NCBI GenBank assembly: GCA_029392055.1
Contig: CP113928.1
Location: forward strand, 990,501 to 1,054,500
DNA: 64,000 nt
From: Leuconostocaceae bacterium ESL0723
GTDB taxonomy: Bacteria > Bacillota > Bacilli > Lactobacillales > Lactobacillaceae
Reading direction: 5' to 3'
Shown: in pieces, positions 17,226-26,879 of the stretch
How positions within the stretch are numbered: the first letter of the stretch is position 1
How the letters are laid out: every line of letters starts with the position of its first letter
The notes under the pieces: generated by a model
Told to the model about the DNA's origin: nothing
Database searches by the model: none
The model's input: only the letters and a program-made list of their open reading frames with translations
Made by a program: the position numbers and the translations under genes

Positions 17226-19643
17226 CTACATAAACGAGACGGGGTTGCGGACAACCGTCACTTGTAACCCACCTTTAGCCCGCTGGGACCGGTCCACTAA
17301 TTCGTCCAGATAAGGGTCTAAGACGTGGGGGTCCTTTAACTTCAAAATCATTTGGAAGTAATAACGACCGCGCATCTTAGCAATCGGTTTTGGTGATGGT
17401 CCCAAGATAATGGCCCGTCCTTCGGCCCGGTGATGGAGCCAACGGGCCAGCTGGGCAGTTTGTAAGGCTAACTGGCCCTCATCAAGGTGACTGGTTTGAA
17501 TTTGAATCGTATAAAAATATGGTGGGTATTCACCGGCATGGCGGATGGCCATTTCGCGGGCATAAAAGCCCTCGTAGTCATGGCGCTTAACCAGTTGAAT
17601 GGCGTAGTGCTCGGGGTTAAAGGTCTGAATCACCACCTCACCGGCCTTATCAGCCCGACCGGCCCGGCCAGCCACCTGGGTTAGGAGCTGGAAGGTCCGT
17701 TCACTGGCATGAAAATCAGGTAGTCCCAGCGCCGTATCAGCGTTTAATACGCCTACAAGGGTGACGTTAGGAAAATCTAGGCCCTTGGCAACCATCTGGG
17801 TCCCCAGCAAGATATCGGCTTCGCGGTGGTCAAAGACTGCCAAGGCCTTCTCTAAGCTCCCCTTCCGCCGAGTCGTATCCTGGTCAACGCGAATTACCCG
17901 AGCTTCTGGTAAGATTTCGCGCAGTTCTTCTTCCACCTTTTCCGTCCCGGTACCGTAATAACGAATCCGCTTCGAATCACACTGGGGGCAGGTCTTAGGG
18001 ATGGGCGCCTCGTAGCCACAGTAGTGGCACTTTAAAGTCTTCGTGTCCATGTGCAGGGTCATGGCCAAATTACAGTTCGGATCCCGGGGGACGAAACCAC
18101 AGGTCCGACACATCACAAAGCTGGAATAGCCACGGCGGTTTAAGAGCAAAACGCTTTGTTCACCCCGGGCCAACCGCTGTTGTAATTTCTCCTTTAAGAC
18201 TGGAGAAACATTGGCATCGGGACCCTGGGCTAGCATTTCGCGCATATCGACTAGCTCAACCGGTGGTAACTGGGCACCACCAGCTCGCTCAGTCAACCGT
18301 AACAATTCATAACGGTGCCGCTGGGCCCGCGCCCGACTCTCCAGTGAAGGCGTTGCCGAACCTAGGACCACCGGGATTTGATGATAACGGCCACGCCACA
18401 GGGCAACATCCCGGGCGTTATAGCGGGGATTATCAACTTGCTGATAACTAACCTCGTGCTCTTCATCAACAATAATCAGACCCAAGTTTGTGAGCGGCGC
18501 AAAGACCGCTGAACGGGCCCCGACAACCACTTGGACATCCCCACGTTGGATACGGCGCCACTCATCGTAGCGCTCACCCGCACTTAGACCGGAATGTAGG
18601 ACGGCCGTCTGCTGACCAAAGCGGCTGCGGACCCGATTTAGCATCTGCGGAGTCAAAGCGATTTCTGGCACCAAAAATAAGACGGTTTGTCCGGCCGCAA
18701 TCACTTCCTGGGCGGCCTGCAAATAGACCTCGGTCTTACCAGAGCCAGTGATTCCCTCCAGTAAAAAGGGTTGGTACTGGTGCTGCTGGTAGGCTGCCAA
18801 AACCTTATCCAAGGCGGTCTGCTGTCCTGGATTTAACGCCAGGGGTTGACTAGGCTGCACCGGGGTCTGACCGCCCGGTCGCCGTAATTTTTCAACCTGC
18901 TTGGCCTTTAAAAACCCCTTCTTTTCACCCTGGCGTAAGGTGGCGGCTGACACGTCCACCATTTCCATCAATTCTTTTTTAGTAAAAACTTGGCCCGGAT
19001 ATTCCTGGATAAAGGCTAGCAGATGTTGCTGTTGACGGGCATTTTTACGTAATTTGGCCGACTGCTCGGCCAACCACTCCTCATCATCATTTAACTGGTA
19101 GGCCAGCTGGGTTTTCACCCGGCCGCGGTTACTGACCCGAACCGTTTGAGAAATGAGCCCATCCCTTAGCAGCTGGGCTAACACGCCCGCCTGCTTGGGC
19201 GTGTAGTCATCCCAGTCAAAGACCCGGCTATCCTCACTGCCGAAATACTGCTGGCGGAGTTCATCGGATAGACCGCTTTCAGGCTGGAGCACCCGTTGAT
19301 AGTCGGCCTTTAAGGCATTAGGCAACATGGCTAGCAGAACCGTGATGCGGAAGGCAAAGATATCCTTTGCCAGTTCCTTTGATAGTTCTAAGAGTTCGGC
19401 ATCCAAGACCGGTGTTAAATCTAGGCAGGCCTGGACTGATTTTAGTTGATCAGAAGTCAGGTCACTATCTGGACTAAGGCCAACCACAAAGCCCATAACC
19501 TGACGGTGACCAAAGGGCACCTCAACCCGAACACCGGGCACCACTAAATCTTTAAGATCGGCCGGAATTTGATAGGTATAAGGTTGGTTAGTTTGTTGCG
19601 TGGGAACGTCCACGATAACCTGTGCAAACTGGTCCTGATTCAT
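17226..19643 (-). CDS. priA: Primosomal replication restart helicase PriA
   Basis: Superfamily 2 helicase that reloads the replisome at stalled forks. About 805 residues: N-terminal DNA-binding domain, Walker A GITGSGKTEVY near 295, DEEH near 400, zinc region with CRTCGFVPRDPNC then CHYCGYEAPIPKTCPQC, and helicase motifs to the end. One expected zinc cysteine reads Asp (DPNC for CPNC), a change I recall in other lactobacilli. ATG 19643 is preferred; TTG 19649 is possible because AGAGG lies five bases before it. Follows the nadR-like gene by 38 bases without a terminator. Confidence 0.96.
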   Translation of the reverse strand: MNQDQFAQVIVDVPTQQTNQPYTYQIPADLKDLVVPGVRVEVPFGHRQVMGFVVGLSPDSDLTSDQLKSVQACLDLTPVLDAELLELSKELAKDIFAFRITVLLAMLPNALKADYQRVLQPESGLSDELRQQYFGSEDSRVFDWDDYTPKQAGVLAQLLRDGLISQTVRVSNRGRVKTQLAYQLNDDEEWLAEQSAKLRKNARQQQHLLAFIQEYPGQVFTKKELMEMVDVSAATLRQGEKKGFLKAKQVEKLRRPGGQTPVQPSQPLALNPGQQTALDKVLAAYQQHQYQPFLLEGITGSGKTEVYLQAAQEVIAAGQTVLFLVPEIALTPQMLNRVRSRFGQQTAVLHSGLSAGERYDEWRRIQRGDVQVVVGARSAVFAPLTNLGLIIVDEEHEVSYQQVDNPRYNARDVALWRGRYHQIPVVLGSATPSLESRARAQRHRYELLRLTERAGGAQLPPVELVDMREMLAQGPDANVSPVLKEKLQQRLARGEQSVLLLNRRGYSSFVMCRTCGFVPRDPNCNLAMTLHMDTKTLKCHYCGYEAPIPKTCPQCDSKRIRYYGTGTEKVEEELREILPEARVIRVDQDTTRRKGSLEKALAVFDHREADILLGTQMVAKGLDFPNVTLVGVLNADTALGLPDFHASERTFQLLTQVAGRAGRADKAGEVVIQTFNPEHYAIQLVKRHDYEGFYAREMAIRHAGEYPPYFYTIQIQTSHLDEGQLALQTAQLARWLHHRAEGRAIILGPSPKPIAKMRGRYYFQMILKLKDPHVLDPYLDELVDRSQRAKGGLQVTVVRNPVSFM

Positions 19644-19681
19644 CCGCAAGTGTGCCTCTGTGCTGCTTAAAAAGTTCTTTC

Positions 19682-20818
19682 TTAAATATGTTTCAAATTG
19701 ATGCCAATGTGAGTTTGAATGGCATCCAAGGCCTGCATGTAGCGGGCGTAGTAACCACCAGTGTCATCACCTTCACCAACTCGGTCTAAAATCACCATTT
19801 TCTTATCGAAGCCGTAGTACTGAATTGTCTTCAACAATTCCTGGTGAAAGGCCAGTCGGACGTTAAAATCATTGTTTTTAATGTGGCGGTTACCCTGGTT
19901 TAAATACGGTGCGGTTGGCGGAATTACCAAAATGAGGTCAATTTCTTCTTCGCCAATCGTATTATCATACAGGGCCTTTAACTGATCGTTATCTTCTGGA
20001 CTTAGCCACATCTTCGTGTAGGCCTGGGTCACCATGGCATCCGTATCAAAAATCGTTAGGCCGTTATTGGCTGGCGAGTTAATTTCACGTGAGTTAGCGT
20101 CGTACTGACCCTGGATAATCCGCATATAATCCTTTAACACCAGCTCATCGTCGCTAACATTGGACTGCTCCTGGTACTGGCGGGAGTATTCCTCTGAGAA
20201 AGGCGAGTTACTCGTCCGGGCCAGCCGGCGAACTAGGGTTGACTTACCAGTTCCTGGGGCCCCCATGACCGTTACCTTGCGGGCAAAGTGGCGCCGAAAG
20301 ACACGGTTGATATAGTCCCAATTTTCCAGCGGATCCTTGCGGATAGCCGTCGCTGAAACCTTTAAAATCGTCCGGTCCATCAGGCTAACTCGGAACTGCC
20401 CGTTATCTGGTAAGAGCCTTTCTAGGTGTTCCTTGTAATCCTCTTCCCCAGTATAAAGCGTAATCTGAGCATTAGGATTGACAATGTTACGACGAACGGT
20501 AGCAATCAGACGGTCAGTCCACTCCCGCCAACCAGTGGGCATCGGTGGAATATCATCTTCATTGATATAGTCGACCTTAATGCTAGATTCATCGTTAAAG
20601 GCCTCGCGCAGGTAACGGAAACGCTTTTCAACTGGTAGGCCAATCTGATCACCACGGTCGCCATGGTAGCCCGAGGTAATCACCACCACGCCGTCATTTA
20701 GGGCGGCTGCCTTGTAAATTTCAGCCTGGTGCCCAACGTGCATCGGTGCTAGGGTCCCAAAAAAGACCCCGATTTTATTCCCGACTAAGTTTTCCTTTGC
20801 CAGATTTCCAGTTTCCAT
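19682..20818 (-). CDS. nadR: NadR-like NMN adenylyltransferase / ribosylnicotinamide kinase
   Basis: Bifunctional NAD salvage enzyme converting nicotinamide riboside to NMN and NAD. 378 residues: N-terminal nucleotidyltransferase with FGTLAPMHVGH near 19-29 (HxGH class), then a P-loop kinase with VMGAPGTGKSTLVRRL near 187. The N-terminal DNA-binding domain of enterobacterial NadR is absent, so no regulatory role is implied. Heads a transcript with priA. No PnuC transporter is in the window. Confidence 0.88.
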   Translation of the reverse strand: METGNLAKENLVGNKIGVFFGTLAPMHVGHQAEIYKAAALNDGVVVITSGYHGDRGDQIGLPVEKRFRYLREAFNDESSIKVDYINEDDIPPMPTGWREWTDRLIATVRRNIVNPNAQITLYTGEEDYKEHLERLLPDNGQFRVSLMDRTILKVSATAIRKDPLENWDYINRVFRRHFARKVTVMGAPGTGKSTLVRRLARTSNSPFSEEYSRQYQEQSNVSDDELVLKDYMRIIQGQYDANSREINSPANNGLTIFDTDAMVTQAYTKMWLSPEDNDQLKALYDNTIGEEEIDLILVIPPTAPYLNQGNRHIKNNDFNVRLAFHQELLKTIQYYGFDKKMVILDRVGEGDDTGGYYARYMQALDAIQTHIGINLKHI

Positions 20819-20868
20819 AACTTACCTAACCAATCATTTCAATTCGTAGCATGCTAAAAATTAAGTCT

Positions 20869-20897
20869 ATTATAACAGAGCCCAACCCCCGACCAAA
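20869..20897 (-). promoter_or_regulatory. Probable nadR-priA promoter
   Basis: TATAAT on the minus strand (20874-20869) with TTGGTC 16 bases upstream. Predicted leader about 45 bases. The -35 is only a partial match. Confidence 0.5.
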
Positions 20898-20904
20898 CGG
20901 CAGC

Positions 20905-20929
20905 AAAAAACCCGGCCTTGGCCGGGTTT
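20905..20929 (-). terminator. Terminator of msrA-msrB
   Basis: Stem CCCGGCC/GGCCGGG with a 2-base centre and flanking A/T runs, 10 bases after the msrB stop on the minus strand. Confidence 0.9.
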
Positions 20930-20938
20930 AAGATTGGC

Positions 20939-21379
20939 TTACTTGTTGAAAAGGGTCAGGTACTTACCGTACCCTTCCTTTTCCATGTCGGCCTTCGGCA
21001 CAAAACGCAAACTAGCCGAGTTGATGCAGTAACGCAGGCCACCCTCATCACGGGGTCCGTCGTTAAAGACGTGGCCCAAATGAGAGCCGGCGTCCTTAGA
21101 ACGCACCTCAGTCCGAGTCATACCAAAGGAATGGTCAGTGTTTTCAACGATATCGTGGTCGTCAATTGGCCGGGTAAAAGATGGCCAACCACAACCCGCG
21201 TCGTATTTGTCCGTAGAGCTAAATAGCGGCTCACCGGAAACAACATCGACAAAGATACCGTCATCCCACCACTGGTCGTACTTACCCGTGAAGGGGCGTT
21301 CAGTCGCCGCATTCTGGGTAACATCGTACTGCTCTGGCGTTAAACGTGCCTTTAAATCGCTGTCTGAATACTTGGTCAT
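20939..21379 (-). CDS. msrB: Peptide methionine-R-sulfoxide reductase MsrB
   Basis: Reduces the R form of methionine sulfoxide using thioredoxin. 146 residues with [17 protein letters not shown] and the catalytic [14 protein letters not shown] 21379 overlaps the msrA stop (ATGA) and has GGAAGGA upstream; a longer in-frame reading to 21394 lies inside msrA and is not needed. Lacks the four zinc cysteines of some MsrB forms. Confidence 0.96.
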   Translation of the reverse strand: MTKYSDSDLKARLTPEQYDVTQNAATERPFTGKYDQWWDDGIFVDVVSGEPLFSSTDKYDAGCGWPSFTRPIDDHDIVENTDHSFGMTRTEVRSKDAGSHLGHVFNDGPRDEGGLRYCINSASLRFVPKADMEKEGYGKYLTLFNK

Positions 21380-21900
21380 TGCTTGTCCTTCCAATATTTA
21401 TCCTGGTAACGCTGACGAGGCACCATCATCATGGCTTCCCGCAGCGGATCCTTCTTATAGAAGTCCTGGTGATACTCTTCGGCCTCGTAGAAAGGCTTAG
21501 CATCTTCAATCTTAGTGACAATTGGTTCGTCGAAACGGCCGGACTCCTCCAGTTCCCGCTTTGACTCCTCAGCAACCTTACGCTGCTCAGGGCTATTAAC
21601 AAAGATTACGGGACGGTAGCTATCCCCCCGGTCCTGGAATTGGCCAGTGGCATCGGTTGGGTCAGCGACCTGCCAGTACAAGTCAACTAGCTCTTTGTAT
21701 GAAATCTTGTCGGGGTCAAACCAAATCTTAACCGCTTCAGTGTGGCCAGTGGTATGGCTGCAAACTTGTTCGTAAGTTGGGTTAGGAACATGGCCACCAG
21801 TGTAGCCTGACCGCACCTTAATAATACCGGGTAGACTGTCAAAGGGCTCTACCATGCACCAGAAACACCCTCCGGCAAAAATTGCTGTATCTTCTGACAT
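21376..21900 (-). CDS. msrA: Peptide methionine-S-sulfoxide reductase MsrA
   Basis: Reduces the S form of methionine sulfoxide. 174 residues with catalytic GGCFWCM near residues 10-16, [15 protein letters not shown] and [10 protein letters not shown]. Overlaps msrB by 4 bases, so both stereoisomer repair enzymes are made together. Start ATG 21900 has AGGAGG upstream. Confidence 0.97.
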   Translation of the reverse strand: MSEDTAIFAGGCFWCMVEPFDSLPGIIKVRSGYTGGHVPNPTYEQVCSHTTGHTEAVKIWFDPDKISYKELVDLYWQVADPTDATGQFQDRGDSYRPVIFVNSPEQRKVAEESKRELEESGRFDEPIVTKIEDAKPFYEAEEYHQDFYKKDPLREAMMMVPRQRYQDKYWKDKQ

Positions 21901-21965
21901 GTAACTACCTCCTGGTATTATTGTATACTTTTTAAAGTTTTAGTCAATGGTATAGTTTTTATTTT

Positions 21966-22553
21966 TCAACTAATCCGTTCTTCAATCCAATGCCAGACAG
22001 TATCCTTACCTTCCTTAGTCACGGAAGAAAAGAAGCAAAAATCACTTTTATCGCCGTCAAACTCGAGTGTCGACTTAATCAAAGACTCGGCCTTATTTTG
22101 TTTACCCCGTGGGATTTTATCCACCTTGGTCGCAACAACCAAAATTGGTATATCATAATATTTTAACCAAGCATGCATCATCACGTCTTCTTGACTAGGC
22201 GCATGCCGGGCATCTACCAGAGTAATCACCCCACGCAGCTGTTGCCGGCTGGTGATATAGGTTTCAATCATCTGACCGAAGGCTTCTCGCTTCTTCTTGG
22301 AAACCTTGGCATAGCCATAGCCAGGCACGTCGACAAAGTAGAGCTCGTCTTCGACATCATAAAAATTCAAGGTCTGGGTCTTACCTGGTTGGGCCGAGGT
22401 CCGTGCATAATTTTTACGGTTAATCAGGGTGTTGGTCAGCGATGACTTACCCACGTTTGAACGGCCAACCAGGGCAATTTCTGGCTTACCGTCGGTCGGA
22501 TACTGGCTGGGACTAACCGCACTCATTACCAGGTCAACATGATGTACTTCCAT
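21966..22553 (-). CDS. ysxC: Ribosome biogenesis GTPase YsxC/EngB
   Basis: GTPase of 50S assembly. 195 residues with P-loop [12 protein letters not shown] near 31, DVPGYGYAK near 75 and TKVDKI near 140. It begins 3 bases after clpX ends, the conserved clpX-ysxC order of Firmicutes. Confidence 0.97.
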   Translation of the reverse strand: MEVHHVDLVMSAVSPSQYPTDGKPEIALVGRSNVGKSSLTNTLINRKNYARTSAQPGKTQTLNFYDVEDELYFVDVPGYGYAKVSKKKREAFGQMIETYITSRQQLRGVITLVDARHAPSQEDVMMHAWLKYYDIPILVVATKVDKIPRGKQNKAESLIKSTLEFDGDKSDFCFFSSVTKEGKDTVWHWIEERIS

Positions 22554-22556
22554 CGT

Positions 22557-23807
22557 TTACTCCGTTTTCAACACAAGTTTAGGATCCTTGCCTGCGGTGA
22601 CACTATCCTTAGTAACCACCACCTTAGCCACGTCATCCCGACTTGGAATATCAAACATAATGTTTTTCATGACGTTTTCAATGATGGAACGCAGTCCCCG
22701 GGCACCAGTGTGGCGCTTAATAGCCAACTCAGCCATCGCTTCCAGGGCATCGGGCTGGAACTCCAGTTCAACGTTATCTAAGCCCAGCAATGCCTGATAC
22801 TGCTTAACCAAGGCGTTTTTGGGTTGGGTCAGAATGTGGGTCAGGTCAGCCACCGTCAGCTCATCAAGCACGGTGATAATTGGCAGACGACCAATAAATT
22901 CCGGAATCAGACCAAACTTAGTCAAATCCTCAGGCTCAACCTGCTTCAAAATGGCATCTTCTTCAGCAGCCGAGTTAGCCTTCTCAGACTGGTTTTCAGA
23001 TCCAAAACCAATCACCCGGGCACCCAGGCGTTCCTTAATAATCGTATCCAGACCAGCGAAGGCCCCACCAACGATAAAGAGAATGTTGGTCGTATCCACC
23101 TGGATGAGTTCCTGCTGGGGATGCTTACGACCACCCTGAGGTGGCACACTGGCAACCGTACCCTCTAACATCTTCAAAAGGGCCTGCTGGACCCCCTCAC
23201 CCGAAACATCACGGGTGATCGAAACGTTTTCTGATTTTTTGGCAATCTTATCGATTTCATCGACGTAGATAATCCCCTGCTGGGCCCGTTCCACGTCAAA
23301 GTCAGCGGCCTGCAAGAGCTTAAGCAGGATGTTTTCCACATCCTCACCGACATAACCGGCTTCGGTCAGGGTCGTAGCATCCGCAATGGCAAAAGGTACG
23401 TCCAAAATCCGGGCCAGACTCTGGGCCAGGTAGGTCTTTCCCGAACCAGTTGGTCCCAGCAAGGCAATGTTGGACTTTTGCAGTTCGACATCGGTGGTCT
23501 TTAAGTTGTTTTCGTTGACCCGCTTATAGTGGTTATAGACCGCTACCGACAGGGTCTTTTTCGCATCATCTTGGCCAATGACATAGTCATCAAGCTCGGC
23601 CATAATTTGATGTGGCGTTGGTAATTCTAAAACGTCGTGGTGCTTATCTTCGGCGATTTCTTCTTGGATAATATGTTCGGCAAGGTCGATACATTCATTA
23701 CAAATGTATAGGCCGTTAGGACCGGCCACCAGTTTTTTAACTTCACTGGCTGGCTTACCACAGAAGCTGCACTGAACTTCAGGGGTATAATTTGATTCTT
23801 GCACCAT
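22557..23807 (-). CDS. clpX: ATP-dependent Clp protease ATP-binding subunit ClpX
   Basis: Unfoldase that feeds ClpP. 416 residues: N-terminal zinc-binding domain (CSFCGKP and CNECI), Walker [13 protein letters not shown] near 118, pore loop GYVG near 151, Walker B VDEIDKI near 183, and C-terminal AAA lid. ClpP is not in this window. Followed immediately by ysxC. Start ATG 23807 has AAGGAAG upstream. Confidence 0.98.
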   Translation of the reverse strand: MVQESNYTPEVQCSFCGKPASEVKKLVAGPNGLYICNECIDLAEHIIQEEIAEDKHHDVLELPTPHQIMAELDDYVIGQDDAKKTLSVAVYNHYKRVNENNLKTTDVELQKSNIALLGPTGSGKTYLAQSLARILDVPFAIADATTLTEAGYVGEDVENILLKLLQAADFDVERAQQGIIYVDEIDKIAKKSENVSITRDVSGEGVQQALLKMLEGTVASVPPQGGRKHPQQELIQVDTTNILFIVGGAFAGLDTIIKERLGARVIGFGSENQSEKANSAAEEDAILKQVEPEDLTKFGLIPEFIGRLPIITVLDELTVADLTHILTQPKNALVKQYQALLGLDNVELEFQPDALEAMAELAIKRHTGARGLRSIIENVMKNIMFDIPSRDDVAKVVVTKDSVTAGKDPKLVLKTE

Positions 23808-23900
23808 GCTATCTTCCTTTTTAAAAATTTTAATGCTTATTATTTTACCAGCTTATCAAGCAAACCACTAGCACCCGGACTGGAAATGGCTGGGTAAATT

Positions 23901-23923
23901 AAAAAGCCCATTACGGGCTTTTT
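23901..23923 (-). terminator. Terminator of tig
   Basis: Stem AAAAAGCCC/GGGCTTTTT with a 5-base loop, directly after the trigger factor stop on the minus strand. Confidence 0.9.
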
Positions 23924-23929
23924 AATGAT

Positions 23930-25234
23930 TTACTTGCTAGCAACTGGCTTAGCAGCATCAACAATCTGTTTAACCACTTCACGCATGGCAATGTCATGCT
24001 TTAGCAAAGTGTCAGAAAGGGCGGCCCGAACTTGGGCTTCGTCGATGTTGTACTGCTTGGCTAGGTCAGTTACCTCAGCGTTGACAGCGGCTTCATCGGG
24101 ATCGATGCCCTCTTTTTTAATGATGGCATCCAAAACCAAACCGGTCTTGACCCGCTTGTCAGCACCTTCCATGAACTGCTGGCTCAAGCCTTCCTTGGTC
24201 TGACCAGAAATCTTAAAGAACATTTCTGGAGAGATACCTTGTTGCTGCAACTGGCTCAGGTACTGGTTGGTCTGACTCTCAACGTCTTCTTGAATCATGG
24301 CTTCAGGAATCTCACCACCTTCAACCGTCGCGTTGTCAACTGCCTTGCCGATGGCTGCATCTTCAAAGGCATTCTGAGCTTCCTGCTTCTTCTGGTCTTC
24401 CAGGCGCTTTTGAATCTTTTGCTTCAATTCATCTAAGGTATCAACGTCTTCGTCCACATCCTTGGCAAATTCATCATCCAAGTCAGGCAGGGTCTTACGC
24501 TTAACCTCGTGGATAGTGACTTCAAAGAGAGCTTCCTTACCAGCCAATTCCTTAGCCTGGTAATCTTCAGGGAAGGTCACGTGTACGTCAACTTCCTGGT
24601 TGGCGGAGTGACCAATCAACTGGTCTTCAAAGCCTGGAATGAACTGACCAGATCCCAGTTCAAGTGAGAAGTCCTTACCCTGGCCACCGTCAAAGTGGTC
24701 ACCATCAATTGAACCATCGAAGTCGATGACAACCGTGTCACCTTTTTCGGCCTTGGTACCTTCATCTTGCAGTACCAATTCGGCCTGGTTCTCCTGCAAA
24801 CGCTTCAACTCAGCGTCCAAATCTTCCTTTTCAACCTTGTCGTCCTGGGCTGGCACTTCAACACCGAGGTACTCACCCAACTTAATCTCAGGCGCAACGT
24901 CAACTTCGGCCTTTAACTGCCAGTCCTGACCCTTTTCCATTGAAATTGGGGCGATGCTAGGACGGCCAACCACGTTAATACCAGCTTCCAAAACCGCTGC
25001 TTCATAGGCGCCTGGCAGCGTCAAATCCATGACATCCTGGTAAAGGGCCTCTTCACCAAACTTCTGTAAGAAGAGATTGAAAGGTACCTTGCCCTTACGG
25101 AACCCAGGAACTGCAATCTTGTCCTTGTTCCGTTCAAAGGCCGTCTTGAGCCCCTTTTGAATGTCAGCTTGTGCGATTGAAAACTCTAACGTACCCTGAT
25201 TCTTACCATCACTGGCCGGTGTCCATTTAGACAT
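23930..25234 (-). CDS. tig: Trigger factor
   Basis: Ribosome-bound chaperone and peptidyl-prolyl isomerase. 434 residues: ribosome-binding N-terminal domain with VPGFRKGKVP near 43-52, a central FKBP-type domain starting near KGDTVVIDFDGSIDG at 163, and a helical C-terminal domain. Single-gene transcript with its own promoter and terminator upstream of clpX, the usual order. Confidence 0.97.
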   Translation of the reverse strand: MSKWTPASDGKNQGTLEFSIAQADIQKGLKTAFERNKDKIAVPGFRKGKVPFNLFLQKFGEEALYQDVMDLTLPGAYEAAVLEAGINVVGRPSIAPISMEKGQDWQLKAEVDVAPEIKLGEYLGVEVPAQDDKVEKEDLDAELKRLQENQAELVLQDEGTKAEKGDTVVIDFDGSIDGDHFDGGQGKDFSLELGSGQFIPGFEDQLIGHSANQEVDVHVTFPEDYQAKELAGKEALFEVTIHEVKRKTLPDLDDEFAKDVDEDVDTLDELKQKIQKRLEDQKKQEAQNAFEDAAIGKAVDNATVEGGEIPEAMIQEDVESQTNQYLSQLQQQGISPEMFFKISGQTKEGLSQQFMEGADKRVKTGLVLDAIIKKEGIDPDEAAVNAEVTDLAKQYNIDEAQVRAALSDTLLKHDIAMREVVKQIVDAAKPVASK

Positions 25235-25265
25235 GTATATTCCTCCAAGTTATGTGTTCTATATA

Positions 25266-25294
25266 ATTTTAGACTAAGTGCGGACCTAGAACAA
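25266..25294 (-). promoter_or_regulatory. tig promoter
   Basis: On the minus strand TTGTTC (25294-25289), 17 bases, TAAAAT (25271-25266); predicted leader about 25 bases with a GGAGG ribosome site. Confidence 0.65.
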
Positions 25295-25343
25295 CCTTTG
25301 ACACTGATTTGGTATGGACTGGGCACACTTACCCATTATTTAC

Positions 25344-26756
25344 TTAATCTAGGTTGGTAATCTCGGCGATTGCCTGGGCATAAATGCTAATTGACTGGAA
25401 CAAATCGCTGAGCAATGAAAACTCGTTGACCTGGTGCATGGAATCAGGCGAATCTGGGAACAGGGCCCCAAAAGCTACGCCCCGCTTCATCAGCCGACCG
25501 TAGGTACCACCACCAATCACTTGATCGTAGGCGGGTAGACCAGTCTGTTCGTGGTAAACATTTAACAGGGTCTTAACCAAGGGGTCACTAGGCGCTACGT
25601 AGTGCGGTGCCTGGGCATGACCGCCAATCGTTGGCGTTACCTGCCACTCAAAGAGGTGCTTAGCTAAGGCCTGACGAATCGTTTCCGGCTCAATGCCCTT
25701 TGGGTAGCGGAAGTTGAAGTTCAAAAAGGCATCGTGGTGGGCAATAAACTTCTGAATACCCACGTTCATGGTCAAAGGACCCATGACTTCATCTTCAAAG
25801 GCAATCCCAAACTTAGCCCCATTAGTGTCATCGTGGGCTGGGCCACCGAGATAACGCAGGAACTCAGCGGCCGTGCCACCAAAGGCAAACTGGGACAGGA
25901 ACTGGGCCAGGTAAGTCCCAGCATTTAAGCCGGTCTCAGGCATCGCCCCGTGGACCTGCTTACCGTAAAGGGTCAGCTTAACCGCATTACCATCAACCTC
26001 GGTTTCACCCTTTAGTTCTGGGTGGTCAGCCAGGTAGGCATCAAAGAGCGGCACCAACTCATTAGAATCATGGAGCTGAACCGTAGCCCGCGCAACGCCG
26101 GGCACCATGTTCGTGCGGACGCCAGCACCAAAGTATTCCAGGGTATAGCGACCTTGGTTAGTAGCCGGCCCCTTGATTTCAACTTGAACGTTACCCTTTT
26201 CACCGTTGATGATTGGATATTCGGCATCAGGTGAGAAGCCATAGGCTGGTGCTGGTTCAACTTCGAAGTAGCGGGTCATACCAGTCCAGTCGTTTTCCTC
26301 ATCAGTTCCAAAAATCAACCGGACGCGCCGCTTCAAGGGAATGTCCAAATCGCGAATAATCTTAAAGGCATAATAAGCCGCCAAGCCTGGTCCCTTGTCA
26401 TCGGAAGCGCCACGGCCAATAATGCGGTCATCAGTCACCACCGCCTGGAAGGGGTCAGTATCCCAGCCTTCACCAGCTGGCATCACGTCCAAATGGGAAA
26501 GAATGGCCACGTACTCGTCCGCATCCTCTGGTCCCATTTCGATGTAACCAACAATGTTGTCGATATTTTTGGTTTTGAAGCCATCCCGTTTAGCGATGGC
26601 TAACATGGTATCTAGGGCCTCCTTAGGCCCTGGTCCCAATGGGGCCTCTTTGGTCGCCTGTTTGTCGTCGCGGACTGACGGTACCGCAATTAAAGTCTTT
26701 AAGTCATCCAAATACGCTGTCTCGCGTTCCTGTGCCTCGTGCTTCCAATCAACCAT
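25344..26756 (-). CDS. pepV: Dipeptidase PepV (M20 family)
   Basis: Zinc dipeptidase for amino acid supply. About 470 residues with metal motifs HLDVMPAGEGW near 85, GRGASDDKGP near 112 and DEENDWTGM near 150. ATG 26756 (MVDWKHEAQE) is chosen: it has GGGGA 7 bases upstream and matches the family N-terminus and length, whereas the upstream ATG 26807 has no ribosome site and would add 17 basic residues. Faces nnrD across a shared promoter region. Confidence 0.94.
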   Translation of the reverse strand: MVDWKHEAQERETAYLDDLKTLIAVPSVRDDKQATKEAPLGPGPKEALDTMLAIAKRDGFKTKNIDNIVGYIEMGPEDADEYVAILSHLDVMPAGEGWDTDPFQAVVTDDRIIGRGASDDKGPGLAAYYAFKIIRDLDIPLKRRVRLIFGTDEENDWTGMTRYFEVEPAPAYGFSPDAEYPIINGEKGNVQVEIKGPATNQGRYTLEYFGAGVRTNMVPGVARATVQLHDSNELVPLFDAYLADHPELKGETEVDGNAVKLTLYGKQVHGAMPETGLNAGTYLAQFLSQFAFGGTAAEFLRYLGGPAHDDTNGAKFGIAFEDEVMGPLTMNVGIQKFIAHHDAFLNFNFRYPKGIEPETIRQALAKHLFEWQVTPTIGGHAQAPHYVAPSDPLVKTLLNVYHEQTGLPAYDQVIGGGTYGRLMKRGVAFGALFPDSPDSMHQVNEFSLLSDLFQSISIYAQAIAEITNLD

Positions 26757-26829
26757 GTCCAAATCCCCACGCAGCCAGACGTTTAGCCGACCGCGTTTAC
26801 CTTTCATTAAGACTTAATACTTGCTATTA

Positions 26830-26860
26830 ATTATACAACATCCCCACTATCAGTTAAAAT
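26830..26860. promoter_or_regulatory. Overlapping divergent promoters of pepV and nnrD
   Basis: Minus strand: TTTAAC (26858-26853), 17 bases, TATAAT (26835-26830) for pepV. Plus strand: TAAAAT (26855-26860) for nnrD with a poor -35 near 26831. The pepV -35 and the nnrD -10 share bases, so the two promoters probably exclude each other. Confidence 0.55.
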
Positions 26861-26879
26861 AGCTGCAAAGGAGACTAGC

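Noticed and set aside
17980-18120. Loss of a zinc cysteine in PriA as a defect
   Set aside because: The Cys-to-Asp change also occurs in other lactobacilli from memory, so it is probably neutral.
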